Shown here: one piece after another, positions 54,590 to 63,751 of the stretch
Numbering within the stretch: the first letter of the stretch is position 1
Layout: the number at the start of each line of letters is the position of its first letter
Assembly: GCF_004341515.1 (NCBI RefSeq)
Contig: NZ_SLZF01000003.1
Span: 248,001 to 312,000, forward strand
Source of the DNA: Allobosea sp. BK604
Lineage (GTDB): Bacteria; Pseudomonadota; Alphaproteobacteria; Rhizobiales; Beijerinckiaceae
Length of the DNA: 64,000 nucleotides
Direction of reading: 5' to 3'
Translations under genes and position numbers: made by a program
Notes under the pieces: generated by a model
Told to the model about the DNA's origin: nothing
The model's input: only the letters and a program-made list of their open reading frames with translations
Database searches by the model: none

Positions 54590-55087
54590 CTAGCGATTCA
54601 GCCACCAGATCGACAGGTTGAGCAGCGTCGCGAATGCCACCCAGGCAGCATAGGGCCAGAGCAGACCGGCTGAGACCCTGTCGAGCGGCATGAACAATCT
54701 GATCGTCACCAGGATCATGATCAGGAGCGGCAGGATCACGGCGAGCCCCGCCGGCGGATTCTGCAGCGCGAAAAAGGCGAAGGACCAGAGCAGGTTCATC
54801 CCGAGCTGGAGATGATAGGCAGCGAGCGCGCCGCCGCGTCCCGGTCTACCCGGCGGCAGCCGCAGTATCCGGAAGACCGCCAGCGCCATCATGGCGTAGA
54901 GCGCCGTCCAGACCGGCGCGAACAGCCAGTTCGGCGGATTGAATGGCGGTTTCGCCAAGCTTGCATACCATGTCGGAATCTGCGGCAGCGTGGCGGCGCT
55001 GCCGAGCAGCGAAGCGGCTGTGACCGGCAGGATGGCGATGAGGGCGGCGAGCAGGAACGACATGCACGCGCCAACGCCGAGGGCCAT
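54590..55087 (-). CDS. tspO: TspO/MBR family membrane protein
   Basis: 165 residues, five membrane segments. LAKPPFNPPNWLFAPVWTALYAMMALAVF is the TspO signature (P-x-x-x-P-P-x-W-x-F-x-P-x-W), and WPYAAWVAFATLLNLSIWWLN is the C-terminal one. TspO binds porphyrins and is stress-linked. The start is ATG 55087 or ATG 55063. Its stop follows cpdR closely on the opposite strand, where a short GCTAGGGCATTTTCGAGCTAGC fragment may be left from a RIME-like repeat. Confidence 0.9.
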   Translation of the reverse strand: MALGVGACMSFLLAALIAILPVTAASLLGSAATLPQIPTWYASLAKPPFNPPNWLFAPVWTALYAMMALAVFRILRLPPGRPGRGGALAAYHLQLGMNLLWSFAFFALQNPPAGLAVILPLLIMILVTIRLFMPLDRVSAGLLWPYAAWVAFATLLNLSIWWLNR

Positions 55088-55199
55088 TCCATGTTCCCGG
55101 CAGAGGCCGTATCTGCGCTGGGGGCAGGCCTCGCCGCTTGCGCTGGCCTGCACGAAATGAGATGAAACGTCCATTATAGTAGACGATCTGGATCGCCCC

Positions 55200-56354
55200 A
55201 TGCCCAAGCGCCCGCTCCATCCCCGTTCGCTCGCCGCCCAGGCGATGGGCAAGGTCGACCCCGTGACGAAGGCCGTCGTGCCGCCGATCCATGTCGCGAC
55301 GACCTATATCCGTGACGAGGACAACGCCTATTCCTCCGGCTTCGTCTATGGCCGTCCCGACAACGAGACGACGCGCGAGGCAGAGAGCGTGCTCGCCATG
55401 CTCGAAGAGGCCAAGGCCGGCGCGCTGCTGTTCGGCTCGGGCATGGCGGCGGCAACCGCCGTCTTCCAGGCGCTTTCGCCAGGCGACCATGTCGTCGCCT
55501 CCAAGGTGATGTACTGGGCGCTGCGCTCCTGGCTGCTGACCGAGGCGACGCGCTGGGGCCTGAAGATCGATTTCGTCGAGACCGACGACCTCGCCGCGCT
55601 CAAGGCCGCGGTGAAGCCGGGCGTCACCAAGCTAGTCTGGGCCGAGACGCCCTCGAACCCGCTCTGGACCATCACGGACATCGCCGGCGCCGCCGAGATC
55701 GCCCATGCCGCCGGCGCCAAGCTCGCAATCGACTCGACCTGCGCCTCGCCGGTCCATACCCGCCCGCTGACGCTCGGCGCCGACATCGTCATGCACGCCG
55801 CGACCAAGGTGCTGAACGGCCATTCCGACGTCGTCGCCGGCGCGCTCTGCGCCCGCGAGGATGATGAGTTCTGGAACCGGATCAGGACGGTCCGCAAGGG
55901 CCAGGGCGGCATTCTCGGTCCGTTCGAGGCCTATCTGCTGATGCGCGGCATGCGCACGCTCCATGTCCGCCAGGAGCGCCAGTCCGCCTCCGCCATGACA
56001 CTCGCCCAGAAGCTCTCGGCTCATCCGCTGGTGGCGCGCGTGCTCTATCCCGGTCTGCCGCAGCATCCCGGTCACGACATCGCCGCCCGCCAGATGGAAG
56101 GCGGCTTCGGATTCATGCTCTCGATCCAGGTCACCGGCGGCGAGGCGGCCGCGGTCAAGGCGGCGGCGCATGTCGAGCTCTACAAGCGCGCCACCTCGCT
56201 CGGCGGCGTCGAGAGCCTGATCGAGCACCGCGCCTCGATCGAGGGCGCCGGCACGCCCTGCCCCACCGACCTCCTGCGCCTCTCGACCGGAATCGAGGAT
56301 GTCGAGGATCTCTACGCCGATCTCGACCAGGCACTGAAGGCCGGGCACGCCTAG
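55200..56354 (+). CDS. metC: Cys/Met-metabolism PLP enzyme (cystathionine gamma-synthase/beta-lyase family)
   Basis: 384 residues. GSGMAAATAVFQALSPGDHVVAS, AETPSNPLWTITDI and the PLP lysine in MHAATKVLNGHSDVVAGAL are the family hallmarks; VYGRPDNETTREAE at the N-terminus and SLGGVESLIEHRAS near the end support the trans-sulfuration class. Cystathionine beta-lyase, gamma-synthase and methionine gamma-lyase cannot be separated here. Genes for cysteine oxidation lie nearby. Confidence 0.85.
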   Translation: MPKRPLHPRSLAAQAMGKVDPVTKAVVPPIHVATTYIRDEDNAYSSGFVYGRPDNETTREAESVLAMLEEAKAGALLFGSGMAAATAVFQALSPGDHVVASKVMYWALRSWLLTEATRWGLKIDFVETDDLAALKAAVKPGVTKLVWAETPSNPLWTITDIAGAAEIAHAAGAKLAIDSTCASPVHTRPLTLGADIVMHAATKVLNGHSDVVAGALCAREDDEFWNRIRTVRKGQGGILGPFEAYLLMRGMRTLHVRQERQSASAMTLAQKLSAHPLVARVLYPGLPQHPGHDIAARQMEGGFGFMLSIQVTGGEAAAVKAAAHVELYKRATSLGGVESLIEHRASIEGAGTPCPTDLLRLSTGIEDVEDLYADLDQALKAGHA

Positions 56355-56420
56355 GCTCCCCGCCCCCCAGCCAAGCCTAAGCCGGCAAAGTTACTCCTCG
56401 GTTGCGGGAAGATCGAGAGA

Positions 56421-56446
56421 CGATCGGGCGTGTCCACGCCCGATCG
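56421..56446. terminator. Hairpin downstream of metC
   Basis: CGATCGGGCGTG and its perfect complement are separated by only two bases, 67 bp past the metC stop. No T-run, but a strong structure between metC and the next gene. Confidence 0.55.
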
Positions 56447-56612
56447 CGCCTATCCGAATATCGACATCGCAGCGCTCCGATGGGGGAAGGCGCCGTCACG
56501 CGACCGCTAAGAGAGCTCGGGGGACGAATTGCCGTCCCTATCCCCGATATCCGTCACAGGGCTGAAACAGCGCCCGGCTAGCTCGGCGTCATTCCCGCAG
56601 GAGATGACGACC

Positions 56613-57911
56613 ATGCAAGTGATCGAGACCAATCGCCGCGCGCTTCTGCTCGGCCTCGGCGCCGCTGCCCTGATGACCCAGGCCAACACGGCATCCGCCC
56701 GTGTTTTGCCGGCTCTGCCGACGACCGATACCGGCAGCGACACCGCCTACTGGACCGCCGTGCGCAACCTCTACAGCGTCACGCCGGATATGGTGAACCT
56801 CGAGAACGGCTATTGGGGCATCATGTCCGAGCCGGTGAAGACCGAGTACAAGCGCCTGACCGATTTCGTGAATTTCGAGAACACGGTCTATGCCCGCACG
56901 AAGATCGGCAAGGACCTCGACGATGTCCGCACGCCGCTGGCCGCCTTCCTCGGCGTTGCCCGCGAGGAGATCGCGCTCTCGCGCGGCGCGACCGAGGCGC
57001 TGCAGGCGCTGATCTCCGGCTACAACAAGCTGAAGCCCGGCGACACCGTCCTCTACGCCGATCTCGACTATGACTCGATGCAATATGCGATGAACTGGCT
57101 GAAGGGCCGCCGCGGCGTCGACGTCGTCAAATTCGCCATTCCCGAGCCCGCCACCCGCCAGGCCGTGCTCGATGCCTATGACGCCGCGCTCAAGGCGAAT
57201 CCAAAGACCAAGCTTCTCTTGCTGACCCATATCAGCCACCGCACCGGCCTGATGATGCCGGTCAAGGAGCTCGCCGCCATGGCCAAGGCGCGCGGCGCCG
57301 ACGTCATCCTCGATGCCGCCCATAGCTGGGGCCAGGTCGATTTCCAGGCCAAGGACCTCGGCATCGACTTCATCGGCTTCAACCTGCACAAGTGGATCGG
57401 CGCGCCGCTCGGGGTCGGCATGCTCTACATCAACAAGGAGCGCCTCGCCGATATCGACACCTATATGGGCGACGAGGACTTCAAGGCCGACGACGTGCGC
57501 TCGCGCCTGCATACCGGCACGGTGAACTTCGCCGCCCAGCTCGCGGTACCCGCCGCGCTGGCGCTGCACCAGGAGATCGGCCCGCAGGCCAAGGAGGCGC
57601 GCTATCGCCACCTGCGCAACTATTGGGTCTCCAAGGCGCGCGAGATCAAGGGCGTCGAGATCCAGACCCCGGACGACCCGAGCATGGTCGCCGGCATCAC
57701 CTCCTTCGCGCTGACCGGCAGGCGCACGGCGGCCGAGACCAACGCGATCGTTGCGGAGCTTCGCGACAAGCACAAGGTGATGACGGTCCGCCGCCGCGGC
57801 GTCGCCAAGGGCGACACGATCCGCATCTCGCCGGCGCCCTATATCATGGAGGCCGATCTCGACCGCTTCATCGCGGCCCTCGCCGTGGTCGCGGGCAACC
57901 GGGCGGGCTGA
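56613..57911 (+). CDS. Class V aminotransferase-fold PLP enzyme with Tat signal
   Basis: About 432 residues. N-terminus IETNRRALLLGLGAAALMTQANTASA is twin-arginine-like with an A-x-A cleavage site, so the enzyme is probably folded with cofactor and exported. The body is class V: NLENGYWGIMSEPVKT, LSRGATEALQALISGY, VILDAAHSWGQVDF and the PLP lysine in NLHKWIGAPLGVGML. It resembles isopenicillin-N-epimerase/cysteine-desulfurase-like proteins. GCAGGAG fits the ATG at 56613; ATG 56604 is too close. Substrate unknown; exported PLP enzymes are uncommon. Confidence 0.85.
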   Translation: MQVIETNRRALLLGLGAAALMTQANTASARVLPALPTTDTGSDTAYWTAVRNLYSVTPDMVNLENGYWGIMSEPVKTEYKRLTDFVNFENTVYARTKIGKDLDDVRTPLAAFLGVAREEIALSRGATEALQALISGYNKLKPGDTVLYADLDYDSMQYAMNWLKGRRGVDVVKFAIPEPATRQAVLDAYDAALKANPKTKLLLLTHISHRTGLMMPVKELAAMAKARGADVILDAAHSWGQVDFQAKDLGIDFIGFNLHKWIGAPLGVGMLYINKERLADIDTYMGDEDFKADDVRSRLHTGTVNFAAQLAVPAALALHQEIGPQAKEARYRHLRNYWVSKAREIKGVEIQTPDDPSMVAGITSFALTGRRTAAETNAIVAELRDKHKVMTVRRRGVAKGDTIRISPAPYIMEADLDRFIAALAVVAGNRAG

Positions 57912-57927
57912 GCCGTCACAATCGCCA

Positions 57928-57961
57928 GCTTCCGCGCGTCAGAGAAGCGCGGAAGCGCTCC
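57928..57961. repeat. Half RIME-like repeat (second palindrome only)
   Basis: AGCTTCCGCGCGTCAGAGAAGCGCGGAAGCGCTCC matches only the 3' palindrome of the element at 15545-15646. It lies between convergent genes. Confidence 0.65.
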
Positions 57962-57976
57962 AGCCGTCGGCGCCAA

Positions 57977-58498
57977 TCAGCCGCCGACGGCGGTGTATTC
58001 GGTCTCGATCGAGGATTCATGCGCCTCGTGGTCGAAGCCGTAGATATGGATCGAGATGGCCTCGCCCGGCCCGACATTGCGCATCCGGTGGATGTTCGGC
58101 CCCGAGGGCAGCATGCAGGCGACATAGCCGGCCTGCCGCTCCTGCTCCGCGGTGGCGACGGCCCGCTTCGCGTCGATCGCGCGGTACCAGGTCTCCGTCA
58201 CCGTGCCCGACACGACGCCGAAGCAGCAGGAGCAATGGTGGTCGTGGATGCAGGTCGTCGCGCCCTCGCCCCAGACGATCGCCCAGACGCTGACGGCCTC
58301 GTCGCCGGCGAGCAGGTTGCGGGTATAGCGGCCCGGCTTGCGCTCGACCGGCAGGCGCTTGATCAGGTCGGGGATCGCGACGAGCTCATGCAGGACGGCA
58401 CGGGCGGCACCGAGATAATCGCCCGAAAGCGTGCCTGCATCCGTCCGCAGGTTACGCAGCATCTCACCGCGCCGCTCGTGGTTCAGATATCCGTCCAT
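57977..58498 (-). CDS. Cysteine dioxygenase family protein
   Basis: 173 residues, cupin fold. The iron-binding histidines are in TTCIHDHHCSCCFGVVSGTV (H-x-H) and GPNIHRMRNVG. Cysteine dioxygenase oxidises cysteine to cysteine sulfinate in the cytoplasm; related thiol dioxygenases use 3-mercaptopropionate. The ATG at 58498 (MDGYLNHERR) is used. It is divergent from an Lrp-type regulator, which likely controls it in response to an amino acid. Confidence 0.87.
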   Translation of the reverse strand: MDGYLNHERRGEMLRNLRTDAGTLSGDYLGAARAVLHELVAIPDLIKRLPVERKPGRYTRNLLAGDEAVSVWAIVWGEGATTCIHDHHCSCCFGVVSGTVTETWYRAIDAKRAVATAEQERQAGYVACMLPSGPNIHRMRNVGPGEAISIHIYGFDHEAHESSIETEYTAVGG

Positions 58499-58682
58499 GC
58501 CCCGCTCCCGCCGAAACCGTGCTGGAATCATGATAGCCGGCTGGGCCGGAAGCGGTTTGCGTCCTCACGCAAAATACCGATGATATTAGGATCAGATACT
58601 CAAAATTGGCCCAATCATAGAAAATTATTGCGACCCCTATCCAAAGATCGGAAAGCTATGATCCGGAAGGGGAAACGGATCC

Positions 58683-59162
58683 ATGGCCAAGCTCGATGAT
58701 TTCGACCTGCGCATCCTGGCGCTGCTTCAGCAGGATGCCAGCCTGCCGCTCGCTCAGCTCTCGGAGGCGGTCGGGCTCTCGCCGACCCCATGCTGGCGGC
58801 GCGTCCAGAAGCTGGAGAATGAGGGCTATATCAAGCGTCGCGTTGCGCTGCTCGACCGCGAGAAGCTCAAGGCAGGCGTGACCATCTTCATCGCAGTCAA
58901 GACCTCGCGCCATTCCATGGAATGGCTGGAGCGCTTCCACGCCGCCGTGCACGACCTGCCCGAGATCGTCGATTTCTACCGGATGAGCGGCGAGATCGAC
59001 TATCTGCTCAAGGCCTTCGTCTCCGACATCTCGGCCTATGACGCGCTCTACAAGAAGCTGATCTCGCGCATCGACCTGAGCGACGTCACCTCGATGTTCG
59101 CGATGGAGGAGCTGAAGTCGACGACGGCGATTCCGCTCGGGTTCGCGGCAGGAAAAGTGTGA
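58683..59162 (+). CDS. Lrp/AsnC-family transcriptional regulator
   Basis: 159 residues. HTH: LDDFDLRILALLQQDASLPLAQLSEAVGLSPTPCWRRVQKLENEGYIKRRVA, followed by the RAM ligand domain (PEIVDFYRMSGEIDYLLKAFVSDISAYDALYKKL). Lrp proteins bind amino acids and often regulate a divergent gene, here cysteine dioxygenase. The 184-bp shared promoter is AT-rich near 58570-58650, as Lrp sites usually are. Confidence 0.92.
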   Translation: MAKLDDFDLRILALLQQDASLPLAQLSEAVGLSPTPCWRRVQKLENEGYIKRRVALLDREKLKAGVTIFIAVKTSRHSMEWLERFHAAVHDLPEIVDFYRMSGEIDYLLKAFVSDISAYDALYKKLISRIDLSDVTSMFAMEELKSTTAIPLGFAAGKV

Positions 59163-59177
59163 ACTGCTTCGCCTGCG

Positions 59178-59208
59178 CGTCATGGTCGGGCTTGTCCCGA
59201 GCATGACG
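59178..59208. terminator. GTCATG-type palindrome between convergent genes
   Basis: CGTCATGGTCGGG and TCCCGAGCATGACG form an imperfect hairpin between the Lrp gene and prfC. Same group as 31692 and 48580. Confidence 0.55.
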
Positions 59209-59233
59209 GAGTGCAGCAGCCGCGTCGCGGCGG

Positions 59234-60856
59234 TCAGCCCTTCGCCACCTTCTGGTAGTCTTTCACATCGGTGAAATTGATGTCGGGCACGCGCTCTGCA
59301 TCGTATTTCAGCGTGAACTGGGACGAGGCCATGAAGACCGGGTCGCCGTCGAGATCATCTGCCATCGAGGATGGCTTGGACGAGACGAATTTCTGCAGCG
59401 CCACCTTGTCCTCGCTGGAGACCCAGCGCGCGATCGCGAACTGACACGGTTCGAAATCGACGGGCAGCGAATACTCCGCCTCCATCCGCTCCTTCAGTAC
59501 GTCGAGCTGCAGCGCGCCGACGACGCCGACGATCGCGGGCGCGCCGTCATGCGGCAGGAAGAGCTGGACGACGCCCTCCTCGGCCATTTGCTGCAACGCC
59601 TCGCGCAGCTTCTTCGCCTTCATCGCGTCCTTGAGCTTGACGCGGCGCAGGATTTCCGGCGCGAAGCTCGGCACACCCTTGAAGACGATGTCCTCGCCCT
59701 CGGTCAGCGTGTCCCCGATACGCAAGGTGCCGTGGTTGGGCAGGCCGACGATGTCGCCGGCATAGGCCTCTTCGGCGATCGAGCGGTCGCGCGCGAAGAA
59801 GAATTGCGGCGCATTGAGCGGCATCGGCTTCGAGGTCCGCACCAGCTTGGCCTTCATGCCACGCGAGAGCTTGCCCGAGCAGACCCGCATGAAGGCGATG
59901 CGGTCCCGATGGTTAGGGTCCATGTTCGCCTGGATCTTGAAGACGAAGCCGGTCATCTTCGGCTCGTCCGCCTCGACCGGGCGTTTATCCGCGACCTGCG
60001 CCCGCGGGCTCGGTGCGTAACGGCCGAGCGCGTCGATCAGGTCGCGCACGCCATAGTCGCGCAGGGCCGCACCGAAATAGAGCGGCGTCAGATGCCCCTC
60101 GCGGAAGGCTTCCAGATCGAACGGCTTCAGCCCCTCGCGCGCGAGAAAAACCTCCTCACGCCAGGTCTCGGCCGCGCCATTCGGCAAAAATTCGTCGAAG
60201 AGCTTGTCGTCCTCGCCGGCGACAGGCGTGCCGGCATCGCTCTCGTCGCCCTTCTGGTTGCGCCGGAAGGTGTTGGAGGCGAAGTCGAGCGTGCCGGTGA
60301 ACTCGCGGCCGCGCCCGACCGGCCAGGTCATCGGCGCGACGTCGAGCGCCAGCGTCGTCTCGATCTCGTTGATCAGATCGAACGGATCGCGCGTCTCACG
60401 GTCGACCTTGTTGATGAAGGTGACGATCGGGATGTCGCGGAGACGGCAGACCTCGAACAGCTTCTTCGTCCGCGCCTCGATGCCCTTGGCGGCGTCGATC
60501 ACCATCACCGCCGAGTCGACTGCGGTCAGCGTCCGGTAGGTATCCTCAGAGAAGTCCTCGTGGCCGGGCGTATCCAGAAGGTTGAAGACGTGCCCGCCAT
60601 ACTCGAAGGTCATCACGGAGGTGACGACCGAGATGCCGCGCTGGCGTTCGATCTTCATCCAGTCGGAGGAGGTCTGGCGGCGGCCGGCCTTGGCGCGCAC
60701 CTCGCCGGCGAGCTGGATCGCGCCGCCGAAATAGAGCAGCTTCTCGGTCAGCGTGGTCTTGCCCGCGTCCGGGTGCGAGATGATCGCGAAGGTGCGCCGG
60801 CGCGCATAGGGCGCCTCGGCGCTCGCCGCAGCTTCAAGGGTCGTAAGATCGGTCAT
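59234..60856 (-). CDS. prfC: Peptide chain release factor 3
   Basis: 540 residues. GTPase motifs: G1 ISHPDAGKTTLTEKLL, G2-region RQRGISVVTSVMTFEY, G3 LLDTPGHEDFSEDTYRTL, G4 TFINKVDRETRDP. The long G-domain insert and C-terminal FAPEILRRVKLKDAMKAKKL are RF3-specific. RF3 removes RF1/RF2 from the ribosome after termination. Monocistronic. Confidence 0.96.
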   Translation of the reverse strand: MTDLTTLEAAASAEAPYARRRTFAIISHPDAGKTTLTEKLLYFGGAIQLAGEVRAKAGRRQTSSDWMKIERQRGISVVTSVMTFEYGGHVFNLLDTPGHEDFSEDTYRTLTAVDSAVMVIDAAKGIEARTKKLFEVCRLRDIPIVTFINKVDRETRDPFDLINEIETTLALDVAPMTWPVGRGREFTGTLDFASNTFRRNQKGDESDAGTPVAGEDDKLFDEFLPNGAAETWREEVFLAREGLKPFDLEAFREGHLTPLYFGAALRDYGVRDLIDALGRYAPSPRAQVADKRPVEADEPKMTGFVFKIQANMDPNHRDRIAFMRVCSGKLSRGMKAKLVRTSKPMPLNAPQFFFARDRSIAEEAYAGDIVGLPNHGTLRIGDTLTEGEDIVFKGVPSFAPEILRRVKLKDAMKAKKLREALQQMAEEGVVQLFLPHDGAPAIVGVVGALQLDVLKERMEAEYSLPVDFEPCQFAIARWVSSEDKVALQKFVSSKPSSMADDLDGDPVFMASSQFTLKYDAERVPDINFTDVKDYQKVAKG

Positions 60857-60889
60857 GGCGCTGTTGAAGACAGGAAGGGGCGCCTGCTG

Positions 60890-61662
60890 TCAATTCTTCA
60901 GCCGGTAGCCGGTCCGGAAGATCCAGCCGACAACGGCGATACAGCCGACCAGGAAGACCAGCGTCATCGCCAGGCTGACGCCGACGCTGACATCGCCGGC
61001 GCCGTAGAAGCTCCAGCGGAAGCCGCTGATCAGGTAGACGACCGGATTGAACAGCGCGACCGTGCGCCAGAAGCCCGGCAGCATGTCGATCGAATAGAAG
61101 GCGCCACCGAGGAAGGTGAGCGGGGTCACCACCAGCAGCGGGATGACCTGTAGCCGCTCGAACCCGTCGGCCCAGATGCCGATGATGAAGCCGAAAAGGC
61201 TGAAGGTCGTCGCTGTCAGCGCCAGGAAGACGAGCATGAAGACAGGATGCTCGATCCTGAGCGGTACGAAGAAGGTCGCGGTCAGCAGGATGATCAGCCC
61301 GAGCAGGATCGACTTGGACGCCGCCGCGCCGACATAGGCGATCACCGCCTCCCACCAGGCCACCGGCGCCGAGAGCAGCTCGTAGATCGTGCCGGTGAAT
61401 TTGGGGAAATAGATCGCGAAGGAGGCATTGGCGATGCTCTGCGTCAGCAGCGAGAGCATGATCAGCCCGGGCACGATGAAGGCGCCGTAGGACACGCCGC
61501 CTACCGCCGGCATGTGCGCGCCGATCGCCGCGCCGAAGACGATGAAATAGAGCGAGGTCGAGATCACCGGCGAGACGATGCTCTGCAGTGGCGTGCGGAA
61601 GGTCCGCGCCATCTCGAACTTGTAGATCGCGCGGATCGCGTGTGGATTGAAGGCCATCGCGC

Positions 61663-61666
<4 letters not shown>
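60890..61666 (-). CDS. ABC-2 type transporter permease (YadH-like)
   Basis: 258 residues, six membrane segments. [29 protein letters not shown] at the start and [40 protein letters not shown] near the end are typical of the YadH/NodJ group of small ABC-2 exporters. It overlaps the ATPase gene by four bases. Substrate unknown (drug, lipid or polysaccharide). Confidence 0.92.
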
Positions 61667-62598
<932 letters not shown>

Positions 62599-62700
62599 AT
62601 AGGCGATGTGGTTGCAGGATGCGACGGCACAGCCATGCGCCGCATGCGCGGCGGAAGAAGCAGGGGCGCCTGTCAGCCGCCGTCAGCAGCGGACATGACA

Positions 62701-62726
62701 ATGGCCGGGAGCGCCCTCCCGGCCAT
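62701..62726 (-). terminator. Hairpin terminator after the microprotein gene
   Basis: ATGGCCGGGAG and CTCCCGGCCAT, an 11-bp perfect stem with a 4-base loop, begins 25 bp past the stop at 62752. No T-run. Confidence 0.6.
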
Positions 62727-62751
62727 CAGGTCGATCAGCAATTGCCTTGCT

Positions 62752-62826
62752 CTATCTCATGAAGAACCAGAGCAGGATGATCACCGGAATCGGCACACCA
62801 AGTAACCACAGCGCTATCGAACGCAT
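62752..62826 (-). CDS. 24-residue hydrophobic microprotein
   Basis: A complete frame of 24 codons from ATG 62826 to TAG, containing MRSIALWLLGVPIPVIILL and ending FFMR. AGGGGGC lies six bases before the ATG, a very good ribosome-binding site. The peptide is a single membrane helix with a G-V-P-I-P kink. I recall similar unnamed short proteins with W-L-L-G-x-P-I-P in Proteobacteria, but cannot verify that here. A hairpin follows its stop. Role unknown; probably inner-membrane. Confidence 0.65.
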   Translation of the reverse strand: MRSIALWLLGVPIPVIILLWFFMR

Positions 62827-62934
62827 GTCGAAGCCCCCTGTTGAACAATTGTGGGAGAGCAACGCGATCGAGCGCTGGAAAGTTCCACAGGCAGCAAGCC
62901 CAAGCCTGGCGCCTACGGCGCGCCTGCCCGATTC

Positions 62935-63447
62935 TTACTTGAAGCCAAGGTTCTCCAGCATCTTGGTGGTCGCGTCATTGTACTTCTTGTCGCCTTCGAG
63001 CGAGGCCCAATAGGTCAGCAGGATCAGCTTGCCGCTCGCCACTTTCGGATTGATCGCAACATAGCGGATGACCGAATCCTCGCCCTTGGCCTTGGCCTTC
63101 AGCTCGCTGATCACCCAGGGGCGGCCGTTGACCTCAATCTGCACCGTCTCGCCGGCGCTCTCGATCTTGACGCCCTGGCCGTCGAAATAGCTGTTGTGCT
63201 CCTTCTGGACCGCGTCGATCTCGTTCGGCGGGATCAGCTCGACCCACATGTAGATCTCGTCGTCCGGGGTCTTGATCTGAATCCCGCGTGCGACCTTCTT
63301 GCCTTCCCAATCGTCGGGAACGGTGATCACCGCGACCGGATCGGCTTCGGTGATGTTGAAGGCCTCGGCTTGCGCCGGGGCGGTCGCAAAGGGGGTGGCG
63401 AAGGAAACAAGCGCGGCTGTGAGCGCGCAGGCAATGGTCCGCAACAT
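62935..63447 (-). CDS. Secreted protein of unknown function, first of a tandem pair
   Basis: 170 residues with signal peptide (MLRTIACALTAALVSFATPFATAPAQA-E). The mature part is a compact alpha/beta domain (ADPVAVITVPDDWEGKKVARGIQIKT, GRPWVISELKAKAKGEDSVIRYVAINPKVASGKLILLTYWAS). GGAG six bases before the ATG 63447 fixes the start. A close paralogue lies just upstream at 63752. The C-terminal halves share SVIRYVAINP-VASGK. Function unknown; periplasmic. Confidence 0.78.
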   Translation of the reverse strand: MLRTIACALTAALVSFATPFATAPAQAEAFNITEADPVAVITVPDDWEGKKVARGIQIKTPDDEIYMWVELIPPNEIDAVQKEHNSYFDGQGVKIESAGETVQIEVNGRPWVISELKAKAKGEDSVIRYVAINPKVASGKLILLTYWASLEGDKKYNDATTKMLENLGFK

Positions 63448-63751
63448 CAGGATCTCCTGTCCCATCGAGGTCATGGCTGCCTGTGCCGAAGGTGATAGCG
63501 CCGGGACGATTGCCGCGGCACCCGCTCCCTCACCGAACGTCATGGGCAATGCGGACTGGCGATAAGTGAAGCCGCCGGCAGCCCTGTGCCAGGACGATAG
63601 ATCGCCATTCACAGAACCGCGGGGCACAACCGCAGCCGTCAGGATTCCGACATAATTGAACCCGCCCGGCCTTCCCCCGGGAGCAGGCGGATCGGCGCCT
63701 GCTCCCGCGATGGAGGCCGAACGGGTATGAGACGCCGAGCGAAGCCGAGGC
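63448..63751. other. 304-bp spacer between tandem paralogues, with a hairpin
   Basis: Holds a perfect 12-bp hairpin at 63678-63707 (CGGGAGCAGGCG-GATCGG-CGCCTGCTCCCG), which probably ends the upstream paralogue's transcript. The promoter of the 170-residue gene should lie between that hairpin and 63447. No gene seen. Confidence 0.6.
63678..63707 (-). terminator. Hairpin after the partial secreted-protein gene
   Basis: Perfect 12-bp stem with a 6-base loop, 45 bp past the stop at 63752 on the minus strand. No strong T-run. Confidence 0.6.
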
